Of a stretch of 64,000 nt of DNA, positions 36,882-47,890 are shown one piece after another. Location: positions 102,775,001-102,839,000 of the forward strand of contig NC_134141.1 in the NCBI RefSeq assembly GCF_033958435.1, read 5' to 3'. The position numbers and the translations under genes were made by a program. Numbering within the stretch: position 1 is the stretch's first letter; every line of letters starts with the position of its first letter. Below the pieces are notes generated by a model. It did no database searches and was not told the DNA's origin. It saw only the letters and a program-made list of their open reading frames with translations. This DNA comes from Carettochelys insculpta. Taxonomy: Eukaryota > Chordata > Testudines > Carettochelyidae.

Positions 36882-38844
36882 ATAGACTAATTGTTCAGTA
36901 CTGGTAGTATCTTGCACATATGGGGCTCCAAGTAGTGTGGTACGTGTTGAGGGAAGAAATAATAGACCACAGACTAGCATAACTCTAAATATTTGGTTGA
37001 CTTACTAGCTGTGAGATGTTTAAATTTTGTATTGTCTCCAGCCCTGTTGCCCAGGCTAATGAAAATGACATTTAAAATTTTCTAATTAGTTGCAGCTTTT
37101 TGCTTTTGTATGCGTGTCAGTAACCAGCCATTGTTTCCCAGTTAAATTCAGTCCACCAGTGGTCCGTGGAGGGGGTTGCTAAAATGGTTTTGTCTGTAGA
37201 TGTGATTATCAGGCGGGGACTAGTCTGTAATCAGAAGAGGATCTGATCACTTGTTAATGTGGAGCTAGCCTTTGCTTCTTGGAGACTTTTCTGTTCATTT
37301 TTAATTAAAGCTGTGCACGTAGCAGCTGAAGAACATGTAGCATCTCAGTGGTAGATTCAGGAATTAGAATCCAGGTCTCCCTAGTTCCAGGTAAGTATGC
37401 TGTCTGCTAGACCACTCTGTCTTCTCCACCTGTGAAGTACAAGTGATGGAGATTTTTCCGGTTCACCCCAATTATTTGTGGTGATCGTCACATAATCTGA
37501 TACAATTAAACCTCTCTCCTTGAGGGCCAGATATAAAAATGCCAGCTATACAGCAGCTCAGGACAGAGGCTGGTAAAAAGCCAATGAAACATAGTACAGG
37601 ATTCTGTGATGTTTACTGAGCTGTAACTTCCACTTCAGTGAATGGGCTAATAGACAACTGGGAGGTCCAAAGTGCACATTCCATACAATCAATCCCTTTC
37701 TCTTAGCTTCATGAACAACAGATTCATGCACGAAAGTTAAGATTGCAAATGAACAGTAAAGCCATATAATTTCTTATCACAAATTCCCTTTGAGCTCTCA
37801 AATGTTTCTGGAAATACTTAGCTGCTGTTTCAGGCAACTGCATTTGCTTGTCTTTAGTTTTATGGTTGCTTTAAGATTCTTGTGAAATTGTCTGCTGCAT
37901 TTGCAGTGCCTTGAAAAGAACACTGAGCAGACTTTCCAGAAAACTGGTTTGAGACCTTACATTCCGCTGCTAGATTAAAGGCAGTGCATATTTCCTGTGT
38001 GCGTGAGAGAGACAGCAAGAGATGTATGGCATTTCTCTATGAAAACTATAACGTGATTAAACTGTGACTGAGAGAGTATCCTCCCCAGTCAATGGTGTTC
38101 GACGTTAATTTCCTCTGTCCATGAAGTTACTTTTACATGTAAACAATGTGGAGATGTAAAGACTTTTTTTCAAAGTAGGAAAAATTATTCCTACTGTCTG
38201 CATTCTCTCCCTTCACTTGCCCTGCACACCACAAAAATGCATGGGTGCAAGGAAATACACAAGTTGAATTGATAAACTCCTGATCCCACTACCCAGAAGG
38301 AAAAAATCCCATTGATTATCTGGGCCTAACTTTGCAATGATTTTTCACAAAAGGTACTGTAAGTTTTTTAAAGAACCATTATTTTCCCCTTGCCTTTAAA
38401 ATTAAATGCATCAAACCAAGCTACAGTGAACTGTTTTCTAAGGATAATGGTATTGGGCCTCATTCATACCTGGCATAAGTCCCTTGAGTGTAACCTCAAT
38501 GCAGCGCGGGTGAATTTTTGCCAACTGATGCAATGCTCATCCTTTACCAGCCAATATTTGTGTCCACATGTATAGAATAGGAACTTGCCTCTCTAACATC
38601 TCTTGACAGGTACTTAAGCGCACTAAAAGCATAGCAGTGCTTAGCCTAATCTTGATCATTGTCAGTGTCTTAAAGCTCTGAACACACAAGTCAGCTTCAC
38701 TGCAGATTAACTGTTCAGCTGCAGACTTCAATACTAACAATATATCGATGTACTGTACCTGTCATGTCAAGGTAAAAATATTTTTTGGGGTAAAAGACAT
38801 GATGCTCACTGGAGAGGTTGTAATGACAGCCATGCAGCTGAGGT
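36882..38844. other. AT-rich sequence; possible MIR-like SINE at 37350-37430 (minus)
   Basis: On minus, 37430-37350 shows CTAGCAGACAGCATACTTAC and an AGACCTGGATTCTAATTCCT block, resembling an old MIR/CORE-type SINE head. No gene is visible elsewhere. Confidence 0.4.
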
Positions 38845-39091
38845 TATGCCAACATAGACTGTAGTGTAGACATAACTTATGTCACTGGAAGGGAGTTAAA
38901 CAGTCCCTTCCAATGACTTAAGTTACATCAATATAAGCCCCAGTGTCAATCGGGCTATGCCAGCAGGAGATCCACTCACAGGGGCAGGATTAGTTGAGCT
39001 GTCACTTTAGAGCAGCTATGCTAGAGAGCTTACAGCAGCACAGCTATATCATAGCAGCTCCACTGCTGAAAACTCTGTAGTGTAGCGATGC
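38845..39091 (-). mobile_element. Decayed MITE(s) with TAGTGTAGxxAT-type ends
   Basis: CTGTAGTGTAGACATAACTT occurs at 38860 and CTGTAGTGTAGCGATGCC near 39075. The interior has GCTATGCCAGCAGGAG and GCAGCACAGCTATAT blocks of the kind seen in GTCTACAC MITEs. The two ends face the same way, so either two copies overlap or one end was lost. Boundaries are approximate. Confidence 0.4.
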
Positions 39092-39927
39092 CTGGAGATA
39101 GGGGCTGGGGAGATGGAAACAATGTGGGAGATTCCTGTCTCCTCTCCCTGCCCATGCCTCAGGGACTCTTCACACAGGGATGGCTGGCTGCCAGCTCTCC
39201 TCTTGAAAGCTGTTTCAGGACAGAAGAAAGCTAGGTTTGTCTGAGGTTCTTAATCCAAAGCAGTTTTCAAGGAAGAGGTAACTAGGGTTACCACCTGTCT
39301 GGGATTCAGGTGGACATTACATGCATGACTTTGTGATAGTCTTTAACATAGTTTATTTATTGCAACACTGTACATACTCGTTCTGACCATAACTTAGGGG
39401 GCCACCCAGACAGTCCAGCTTTTGGCTCCTGCAGCAGAGTGTCACTTAGGATTGCAAGGTATCTGGTTTTCAGGACCTGCCAATGCTGAATGGCACCCCG
39501 CCCAAATGTGATTACTACAGTTCAGGAGGAGACACTAGGTCACTTACCTGCATGAGCCCCTGCTTAAGCAGTGCTACCTTCTACATGCAGACAACCCCCT
39601 TGAGACAATCCACTGAGGGACTGCATGAGAGAAGTGAGCAAATGGGATGGGGGCCTGGGGAAGAAAAAACAGAGCAATGGCAAAGTCTTAAGGCTGCCAC
39701 ATTTCTCAATTGCTGGTAACTAGTACACTTCCTGCAATGGACTAGCAGCTGCCTCCCAGCTCCCATCCTCCCTTCAAGGACTTTTCAACTAGTGAATCCA
39801 AGAGCTCTTACTCTAGGGTCAGCAACAGCCCCCTCTTCTGCTGAGGAGACTCCACTATCTCTGTGCAAAAGAATAAATGGACACAAATCTGATGGTAACA
39901 TGGGTGGTAACAAGTAAGGACCAGTAT
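39092..39927. other. Sequence without recognisable gene
   Basis: Nothing supported on either strand. Confidence 0.5.
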
Positions 39928-41900
39928 CACAGAATCATAGGGCTGGAAGGGACCTCAGGAGGTCATTCAGTTCAGCCCCTGCTTCAAGTAGGATCAACCC
40001 CTACTAAGTCATCCCAGCCAGGACCTTGTCAAGCTGGGACTTAAAAACCTCGAGGGATGGAGAATCTACCACCTCTCTAGGCAACACATTGCAATGCTTC
40101 ATCACCCTCCTGGTGAAGTAGTTTTTCCTAATATCTAACCTACACCTCTCCCTCTTCAACTTCAGACTATTACTACTTGTTCTGCCATCTGACACCACTG
40201 AGAACAGTTTCTCACCCTCCTCTTTAGAGCTCCCCTTCAGTAAGTTGAAGGTTGCTATTAAATCACCCCTAAGTCTTTTCTTCTGTAAACTAAACTTGTA
40301 CAAATCCCTCAGCCTATCCTCATAGGTCTTGTGCTCCAGACCCTTAATCATTTTTGTTGCCCTCCACTGAACCTGCTCCAGCAAATCCACATCCTTTTTA
40401 TACTGTGGGGACCAAAACTGGACACAATATTCAAGATGTGGCCTCACCAGTGCTGAATAGAGGGGATAACTACTTCTCTAGATCTGCTCAAAATGCTCTA
40501 GTGTGCTGTTAGCCTTCTTGGCTACAAGGGCACACTGTTTGCTCATACCCAGCCTTTCATCCTCCATAACCCCTAGGTCTCTTTCTGTCATACTGCTGCT
40601 GAGCCAGTTGGTCCCCAGCCTATAACAGTGCTTGGGATTCTTCTGCCCCAGGTGCAGGACTCTACACTTCTCCCTGTTGATCCACATCAGATTTCTTTTG
40701 GCCCAGTCCTCCTATTTATCCAGGTCACTCTGGATTCTCTGTCTATCCTACAATGTATCTACCTCTCCCCCTAGTTTTGTGTCATGCGCAAACTTGCTGA
40801 GGGTGCAATCCAGTTCCTCATCCAGGTCATTAATATAGATAACACTGGCCCCAGAACCAAGCGTTGTGCCACTCCACTTGAAACCCACTGCTATCCAGAT
40901 ATTGAGCCATTGACCACTATCCCTTGGGCCCAACCATCAAGCCAGCTTTCTATCCATCTTATAGTCCAGGGATCCAATCCACATTTCCTTAACTTATGGG
41001 CAAAAATGTTGTGGGAGACTGTACCAAAAGCTTTGCTGAAGTCAAAGTATATCACATCCACTGACTTCCCCATGTCTACAGAGCCTGTTACCTCGTCATA
41101 GAAGCTAATCAGATTGGTCAGGCAGGACTTGCCATGGTGAATCCATGTTGGCTACTTTTGATCACTTCCCCTCTTCCAAGTGCTTTAAAATGGATTCCTT
41201 GAGGATTCCCTCCATTATTTTCCCAGAGATTGAGGTAAGGCTGACAGGTCTATAGTTCCATGGATTGTCCTTCTTTTCTTTTTTAAAGATGGGCACTATG
41301 TTTGCCTTTTTCCAGTCATCTGGTATCTCCCCTGATCTCTAAGGGTTTTCAGAGATAATGGCCAAAGATTCAGCAACGATATCTGCCAATTCCCTCATAC
41401 CCTCGGGTGAATTAAATCCAGACCCATGGACTTGTGCACATCTAGTTTTCCTATATAGCTCAGAACTTGTTCCTTCCCCACAGATGGCTGCCCTCCACCT
41501 TCCCATACTGCGTTGTCTAGGATTGTCATGTGGAAGTTGACTTTGTCCTTGAAGACCAAGGCAAAAAAAGCATTGAGTATTTCAGCTTTTCCTACATCAT
41601 CTGTCTCTAGGTTACCTCCCTCATACACTAACGGCCCCACACCTTCTCTGACAACCCATTTATTGTTAACATGCCTGTAGAAACCCTTCTTGTTACTCTT
41701 CACATCCCTTGCCAGCTGCAGTTCCAACTGTGCTTTTGCTTTCCTGATTACTGCCTGGCATTCTCCAGCCATATATTTATACTCTTTAGTTAACTGTCCA
41801 CGTTTCCATTTCTTGTATGCATCCTTTTTGAGTTTAAGTTGACTAAGGATTTCCCCATTAAGCCAAGCTGGTTGCCCATCCTGTTTGCATTTCTTACTAT
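39928..41900 (-). mobile_element. CR1 LINE, minus strand, 5'-truncated, about 1.97 kb
   Basis: The 3' end is at 39928 (plus strand CACAGAATCATAGGGCTGGA then AGGGACCTCAGGAGGTCAT, the reverse of the CR1 terminus). It continues on minus through the C-terminal region, RT and the linker to about 41900, where recognisable CR1 coding sequence (KKCKQDGQPAWLNGEILSQL) begins. It is the same subfamily as copy C at 33546-35034 but in opposite orientation. Confidence 0.88.
40004..41900 (-). pseudogene. CR1 reverse transcriptase (minus copy), disrupted
   Basis: The N-terminal linker (GQPAWLNGEILSQLKLKKDA, then VNKKWVVREGVGPLVYEGGN) is open from about 41900 to 41395 and ends LDLIHPRV. The RT palm lies in other frames: VDVIYFDFSKAFGTVSHN near 41060 (usual FDTV reads FGTV, so the first catalytic Asp is kept and the second-position Asp lost). 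The TLSKFAHDTKLGG block near 40780 has FAHD, so one Asp of the catalytic pair is His. C-terminal blocks ([39 protein letters not shown]) are at 40447-40004. Several frameshifts and catalytic losses show it is dead. Confidence 0.86.
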
Positions 41901-42094
41901 GTAGACATAGTGCAGTGGGAGTGTAGTGCAGTATGCAGTGGGAGAGCACTTTAACCTCCCTAGACACACAGTTGCAGAGTTGAAAGTTACCATACTTGAG
42001 CACAAAAGAGACTACAATGTGAAACTGATGAGCTGGAATTCTTATGCAAATTTGACACCTTCAGAATGGGTCTGAACAGGGACTGAGAATGGCT

Positions 42095-42331
42095 CATTAC
42101 AGTCATAGAGAGGTAGCCGTGCTAGTCTCCTGTCTAACGAAACAAACCAGCAGTCATGCAGTACTTTAAAGACTAACACAATAATTTATTAGGTGGTGAG
42201 CTTTCATGGGGCAAACCCACTGCCTCAGATCTGGAGAGGATCTGGGTCTGCCCCATGAAAGCTCACCACCTAAGAAATTATTGTGTTAGTCTTTAAAGTG
42301 CTACATGACTGCTGGTTTGTTTCACTACAGT
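42095..42331. mobile_element. Penelope-like element copy folded into a hairpin (palindrome)
   Basis: After a terminal piece (AGAGGTAGCCGTGCTAGTCT) comes a left arm at 42139-42214. It recurs inverted at 42248-42323 with few differences (arm starts GAAACAAACCAGCAGTCATG, centre near 42231). Matching flanks CATTACAGT (42095-42103) and CACTACAGT (42323-42331) suggest a 9-bp target duplication with one mismatch. The GACTAACAC and AGCTTTCATG blocks identify the Penelope-like terminal region also seen at 22399, 51940, 60332 and 63769. Confidence 0.75.
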
Positions 42332-42479
42332 AAATTTTCCTCTTAGGTATTCTCACCTTCTACTCATTGTTGGAAGTGGACCAAATCCACCCTGATTACA
42401 TTAGTGTTGATAAGACTAATTCAATATTCCCATCTCCATAGATATGCATATCCCTGCCATCTAATTCTTTCACTTCTGG
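42332..42479. other. Spacer between two Penelope-like fragments
   Basis: Short AT-rich unique sequence; nothing recognised. Confidence 0.5.
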
Positions 42480-42602
42480 CCTCTGAAGTGAGCTCCAGCC
42501 CAAGGAAGCTTATGCCCTAATGAATTTGTTAGCCTTTAAGGTGTCGCATGACTCTTTTTACTGTTTTTGCTGAAACAGGCTAACACAACTACCTTTCTGA
42601 TA
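42480..42602 (+). mobile_element. Penelope-like element terminal fragment
   Basis: The order AGGAAGCTTATGCCCTAATG, GTTAGCCTTTAAGGTGTCGC, CAGGCTAACACAACTACC, TTTCTGATA matches the terminal region of the other Penelope-like copies in this window, in plus orientation and non-palindromic. Confidence 0.65.
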
Positions 42603-42941
42603 ATGAATACTGACACCCAAGCTGACAGAACTTGACTTCCTTTTCACAGCCTCTCTAATAGCTATCTCTAGGCAATGAAGCCACAGAATGTCACTGCTTT
42701 TTCTGCCTTTGCAGCCATGCAAAAGTAAGACAAGATTTTTCCCTTAAGTCTTTTTGAATTAATATGTAGTGTTCTAATAAATAGTTAGAATATATACCAA
42801 ACTTGTGCATGTAATGTTAATAGGAGAGTACCTTTTACACAAACACTAATCAAGCTGTTTGTGTTCATATTTTTAATGAAAGATCAATTTATTGCAATGA
42901 GATTAGCAAACTTGCATGCAATTTATAATTGTACACACATT
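42603..42941. other. AT-rich sequence without recognisable gene
   Basis: Nothing supported on either strand. Confidence 0.5.
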
Positions 42942-43652
42942 AGCTGTGTCTACACGTGCACGCTACTTCGAAGTAGCGGCACTAACTTCGAAATAGCGCC
43001 CGTCGCGGCTACACGCGTCGGGCGCTATTTCGAAGTTAACTTCGACGTTAGGCGGCGAGACGTCGAAGTCGCTAACCTCATGAGGGGATTGGAATAGCGC
43101 CCTACTTCGACGTTCAACGTCGAAGTAAGGACCGTGTAGATGATCCGCGTCCCGCAACGTCGAAATTGCCGGGTCCTCCATGGCAGCCATCAGCTGGGGG
43201 GTTGAGAGATGCTCTCTCTCCAGCCCCTGCAGGGCTCTATGGTCACCGTGGGCAGCAGCCCTTAGCCCAGGGCTTCTGGCTGCTGCTGCGGCAGCTGGGG
43301 ATCCATGCTGCAGGCACAGGGTCTGCAACCAGTTGTCGGCTCTGTGGATCTTGTGGTGTTTAGTGCAACTGTGTCTGGGAGGGGCCCTTTAAGGGAGCGG
43401 CTTGCTGTTGAGTCCGCCCTGTGACCCTGTCTGCAGCTGTGCCTGGCACCCTTATTTCGATGTGTGCTACTTTGGCGTGTAGACGTACCCTTGCAGCGCC
43501 TATTTCGATGTGGTGCCGCGCAACGTTGAAGTTGAACATCGACATTGCCAGCCCTGAAGGACGTGTAGACGTTATTCATCGAAATAGCCTATTTCGATGT
43601 TGCTACATTGAAATAAGCTATTTCGATGTTGGCTTCACGTGTAGACGTAGCT
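42942..43652 (-). mobile_element. Internally deleted Harbinger derivative, 711 bp, 3-bp target duplication
   Basis: The ends AGCTGTGTCTACACGTG and (reversed right) AGCTACGTCTACACGTG match and are flanked by ATT on both sides (42939-42941, 43653-43655). Read on minus, the copy starts with the left end of the 4-kb element type. It keeps the leader (AAGGGCCCCTCCCAGACACA) and a transposase start codon at 43306-43304 opening MDPQLPQQQPEAL. It then jumps directly into the sequence that lies upstream of the Myb-like gene in the full element (AGGGCTGCTGC ... GAGCCC ... CAGGGGCTG, near 7575 there). It ends with the right terminal array of TTCGAAGT/TTCGACGT motifs. Both genes are otherwise lost, so it needs a transposase in trans. 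Confidence 0.87.
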
Positions 43653-44483
43653 ATTGTGTGCTATGCATGCTGCACAAAAAAAAGATATTAATATCACAGG
43701 CTGTTCCTGGGGACAGCCTACAATCTCTGCATGTTTGTTTCTGATCTGGTGCTAAAACCATTTTATGCTATTTTCAAAAGGTGACTGAAAAACATCTTGT
43801 TTTGGTTTATAATGTCTTTAGAGCTATTGGTTCAGTTTACTTACAGCATGAAATTTTCTTAAACACATTGCTTCCTCAGATATATATTTGTGGGGAAAGT
43901 AACTGTCTAAAGATTTCTGATCACTTTTCTCAGGTAAGAAACTGAAACCGGTATCTTTTGCATGAACTAGTTGGGGTGGGGAAGGGGTGAGATAAGAAAC
44001 CCTAATTTTCAGCCTGGCTTCAGTTTCTCTGGCTTAAGCTGAGTTTGAATATGGAAATCCTGACAATGCTAATGTTTTGAACATCACTAAACATGAAATA
44101 CCAAAATGACTTCTTTTCACAAGACCATCTGTCCCCTTTTGCAGAAGAGAAAATTCAGTGAATTGGAACAAGCATCCATCTTTTAGGTGAATGACTAAGC
44201 ATTGAATGAGCACGAGAAGGTTCACAGCCCTTTGAACATAACTTTGGAGCTTCCATTGACACTATTCCCCAGCCAACAAGGTGGTATGAAGATGGTTTGC
44301 ATTTGTATTACTTGTTGCAGTGGAACATAGGCAGCTAAGTTGTGCAGAAGTGGCCAGAGATTCTCTATATCTAGTGACTGTTTATAGACTTGTTCTTTCA
44401 TTTAACACCTCTATGCTGCAGTGCAGTTTTCTGGTAAAATAACAATGGAAGGAACAGAAAGATTCAAGCATCAAAAGCACATA
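43653..44483. other. AT-rich sequence without recognisable gene
   Basis: Nothing supported; open frames are short and lack domains. Confidence 0.5.
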
Positions 44484-45158
44484 CAGTTGACCCTCAAGTT
44501 ATGCGAGGGTTCTGTTCCAGGCTTTCTTGCATAACCTGGATTTCACATAAGTGGGGGTTTGGCTTTTTGCCAGGTGGAACACATGTTCTGCAACTGGGGA
44601 AACAGCAGAAAGGTAAGTCCTGGGGTGGGGGGCAGTTGGGGAGGTTTAAGCCTGGCAGGGGGTTGGGACCATGGGTGGCAGGGGTGGTAAGCCTGGGGTG
44701 GGCTAGGGCTGCAAGGTGGCAAGGGGTGGAGTTGAGGCAGAGCTGTGCACAGGGGTGGTGAGCCAGCCCATGGGGGGGCTGAACTGGAGCCACGCATGGG
44801 CGGGGGTTGAACCAGGGTGAGAGGCTGGAACTGGGGTGGTGGGAGGCAGGGCTGAGCTGGAGCCACATGTGAGGGGTGGTCAACCGGAGCCAGACACAGG
44901 GGTGGTGGGAGAGCCAGAGCCACAGGCAGGTGATGAGCCAGCAGGGGAGGTTGAGCTGGAGTTGCACCTGAGGGGTGGTGAGCTAGAGCCAGAGGGCAGG
45001 AGTGGAGGGTGAGTAGGAGCTACGCGTGGGTGGTGAGTGGAGCTGGGGTGGGAGGAGGGGACTGAGTGGGGGCTGTGCAGAGCCCAGAGGGGTTGAGCCA
45101 GGGGCGGGGAGGAGTGAGTTAAGCACAACTGGATATCGCGCATATCCAGGGTTCACTG
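44484..45158 (+). mobile_element. Tigger/pogo-like non-autonomous element with TA target duplication
   Basis: The left end CAGTTGACCCTCAAGTTATG and the reversed right end CAGTGAACCCTGGATATGCG resemble Tigger-type termini. TA flanks both sides (44482-44483 and 45159-45160), the target used by the Tc1/mariner superfamily. The interior (44640-45110) is G-rich and made of imperfect repeats of the GGTGGTGAGCTGGAGCCA type, with no transposase. The open frames on both strands within it are products of this repetition. Confidence 0.7.
44640..45110. repeat. Imperfect G-rich tandem repeat inside the Tigger-like element
   Basis: Units of roughly 25-45 bases containing GGGGTGGTGAG and GAGCTGGAGCCA variants recur about ten times with changing spacing. 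This looks like a degenerate minisatellite. Confidence 0.6.
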
Positions 45159-46193
45159 TAGGAATTGGGGTGGGGGGTCACCTGTGTAAGAACGGGGTCG
45201 CGTACTCTGGAATTGTGTACTCTGAGACCTTATGTACATGTTCTTAAAGCTAGTTTGCTAGATATTTTTTTTTTTTTAAATGAAACAGTGAGACAGCTAC
45301 TTTTGAAAAGGCCACCCTTGGTAAAATGACCTGCTAAATACCAACTTATCCAGAATATTCTGTACCCTTTGTAGTGCTGGTAGTAATAAAAACACAGACA
45401 GAAACCCAACCGCTAGTAATAAAGCACATAAGACAGCACTCTATTCATTAAAAAAAAAAAAATTAAGTGATAAATAAGCCAGGAAGACTACTTATACAAC
45501 TGCTTGAAGCACTAGGCAAGCTGGAGTATGCAGCAGTTTTGCTACAGCTTCATCTTAATTACTCCACGCAGATTAACAATGACCTGGATATCCAGTTTCA
45601 AATACTCTGAGCCAGTCATTCTCCCATCTAAAATGGTCTGTATTCTGCCAGCAGGGCTAATGCTGGATCACAGCTGCAAAATACTGTTATTCTTGGCTCG
45701 TGTAGCATGTGGACAACAGCCAAAACCCAGGGCACCACCATGAGTTTTAATGCGCATTTCTCTTCTCAGCAGAAGACTTAAATCCCCACAGTTGCGTTCT
45801 TGGCATGGACAATGTTTGTTGGTTTAACCTCGCTTCAGAAGTTTACTGGACACTCTAGTCCCAAGGGACTATGTAAGAAGTTTATGCGTACTTAGGCTGT
45901 ATTTTGCTTCAAAGTTAATTGTAACTTTGCCATTGACTCCAGCTGGAAGTGGAGAAAGGTTAGGCCCAAAGTGAGATCTTACTTTGAAAAGTGTGTTTAA
46001 AAAATAGTATATCCCATTTACTTTCTGTAAAGAGTGGGCAGCCCTCACTTACACCCCATGCAGCCCAGTGTGGAAAGGCAAGTGGATCACCACTTCAGTT
46101 TCACACAATTGGCAGTAATGCTAACAGTCAAGGCACGTTAACAAAACAATGCCTCCTTTTTAATAGGCTTTAGAAGAAGAGCAATTTCAATAA
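45159..46193. other. Sequence without recognisable gene
   Basis: It contains T- and A-rich runs (about 45264 and 45450) but no recognisable element or exon. Confidence 0.5.
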
Positions 46194-46373
46194 ACAGCTG
46201 AGCATTGGCCTGCTAAACCCAAGGTTGTGAGCTCAATCCTTGAGGGGGTCATTTAGGAATCTGGGGCAAATAGATGAATTAAAAAAAAAAAAAAAAGAAA
46301 GGGATGGTGCTTGGTCCTGCCAAGAGGGCAGAGGACTGACTCCATAACTTCCTGAGGTCCCTTACAGCTCTAT
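46194..46373 (+). mobile_element. tRNA-derived SINE with CR1-like tail (plus, 5'-truncated)
   Basis: The copy begins within the tRNA-like head (AGCATTGGCCTGCTAAACCC), has the B box (AGGTTGTGAGCTCAATCC), then an A-rich run near 46280. It ends with TTCCTGAGGTCCCTTACAGC, the CR1-like tail. It is the same family as 23604-23780 and 23816-24004 in opposite orientation, and lacks the A box. Confidence 0.75.
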
Positions 46374-46714
46374 GGGGGCAGGGGTGTATCTCACAAGGTC
46401 CTTATCTCAGCATCCAGGTTTAGAGCAGCTAAACTTAACTCCAACTACATTGGACTCCTGGAACCTAACAAATGAGCAACACTTCAGCTGCTTAGCACTA
46501 CTCTCCTTAGCACCACTTCTACTGGTTTATACAGCCCAGCCCTACAATGTAGCATAGTCTTCTTGATTACACCTTACACCATTGATACTCACACTGCAGA
46601 GGTTTAGGTGCCAAATTAGCAATAAAGAGTATGACAGGAGATATTGAATGTGTTTCTGCATGTACATATCAAATTCTCACACCAAAATGACTGATTGCTT
46701 AATAACTTTGCCCA
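46374..46714. other. Sequence without recognisable gene
   Basis: Nothing supported on either strand. Confidence 0.5.
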
Positions 46715-47611
46715 GGTCTATGTAGGAAACTAATTTCAAAATAACAGCTATTACTTTGAAATAAATATCCTAGAATCTACATAATGCAACCACTATTTTG
46801 AAATTATTTTGAAATAGTGTTTGGCTTATTTTGAAATAGCTTTTGGCTTATTTTGAAATAGATAAAACCTCATTGTGGATGTGTTTACACTAGCAAGTTC
46901 TTTTGAAAGATTTTTTTTTTTTTTTGAAAGAAGGGAGCTCTTTCTAAAGAGCCCGTGGAGCATCTCCACATGAAAAGCATTCTTTCGAAAGTAAATTGAA
47001 AGAACGCGGTGCTCCTTTTGAAATCACTCTTCCTTTCCTGTTTCAGGAAAAGCATCCCCCTTTCAAAACCTTCTTTTGGGGTGGGGGGGCGGAATGTATA
47101 GATACTCTGCAGGTCCTTTTTTTCCAAAAGAGCAGTCCTCCTGGGGCCTGATTATTAATTAATTTATTTATTTATTTAAAATCCTGGGCCCCATTCTTTC
47201 AAATGACCTGGGGCTGTGTGAACACTCTCTTTAGAAAGAGCAGATCGCTCCTTTGATCCACTTTTTTGTGTGTGGATGCACTCTTTAGAAAGATCCTCTG
47301 GAAGAGCTTTTTTGAAAGATCTCTGTAGTGTAGATGTAGCCTCTGAGGAATAGTGCCTATTTCAAAATAGCTATTTTGAAATAGGAGTCATTAGGCTCTA
47401 TTTCCTGTCTTATTTCAAAATAAGCCAAAGTGCATCCCATGCCTCTATTGTGAAACAGGTACTATGTGTGCAGACAAAGTATTTTGAAAGAGCCAAGTGC
47501 TATTTTGAAATGCAAGTTTGGGTATAGCTGTGTTATTTTGAAATGAGCTATTCCAAAATAGATGTTCTGGAATAGCTTATTTCAAAATAAGGCTGCTGTG
47601 TGGACATAACC
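46715..47611. mobile_element. MITE with TTTTGAAATA repeats, hosting a second MITE
   Basis: The left end GGTCTATGTAGGAAAC and the reversed right end GGTTATGTCCACACAGC are inverted relatives. Both flanks inside are packed with TATTTTGAAATAG-type palindromes (46730-46860 and 47355-47600), which pair across the element. Removing the inner element at 46877-47341 leaves a MITE of about 430 bp. Confidence 0.7.
46877..47341. mobile_element. Inner MITE with CTTTCGAAAG-type motifs, nested in another MITE
   Basis: The left end GGATGTGTTTACACTAGC pairs with the reversed right end GGCTACATCTACACTACAG. The inner sequence carries TTCTTTTGAAAGAT, TTCTTTCGAAAG and TTTAGAAAGAGC motifs arranged as inverted pairs. 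The flanking triplets TGT and TCT differ at one base. It interrupts the TATTTTGAAATA array of the outer MITE, so it is the younger insertion. Confidence 0.68.
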
Positions 47612-47890
47612 TTAGACTGGTTAATAAATCCATCATACACATTCTTGATGGATGAAGAGTTCTCAATGGACTCTGACGAGCTTTGTGCTTCTTGTAACTG
47701 AAGGTTCAGAACTCACAAGTTCCTCAACCACAGAGCCTGACAGAGCAACCATTATCCACTGGAAACATTCACAAATAACTTCAACAATGAATTCATGTGA
47801 AGCTTCACAACTTAACAAATTGGCGAAATTAATAAACTAAATTATTTATTACAAATTATAATTATCATTTGTGGTCTCCAAAATCCGTGA
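47612..47890. other. AT-rich sequence without recognisable gene
   Basis: Nothing supported on either strand. Confidence 0.5.

Noticed and set aside
36435..36883. Similar small proteins on both strands (36435-36692 plus, 36665-36883 minus)
   Set aside because: They are two readings of the two halves of a palindromic MITE, so their similarity is a geometric consequence and not a gene pair.
42095..42331. CRISPR-like or hairpin regulatory array
   Set aside because: There is only one inverted pair, it carries Penelope terminal sequence and is flanked by a target duplication; the context is a vertebrate genome.
44494..45143. Pro/His/Leu-rich minus frames (up to 157 codons)
   Set aside because: They translate the G-rich imperfect tandem repeat inside the Tigger-like element.
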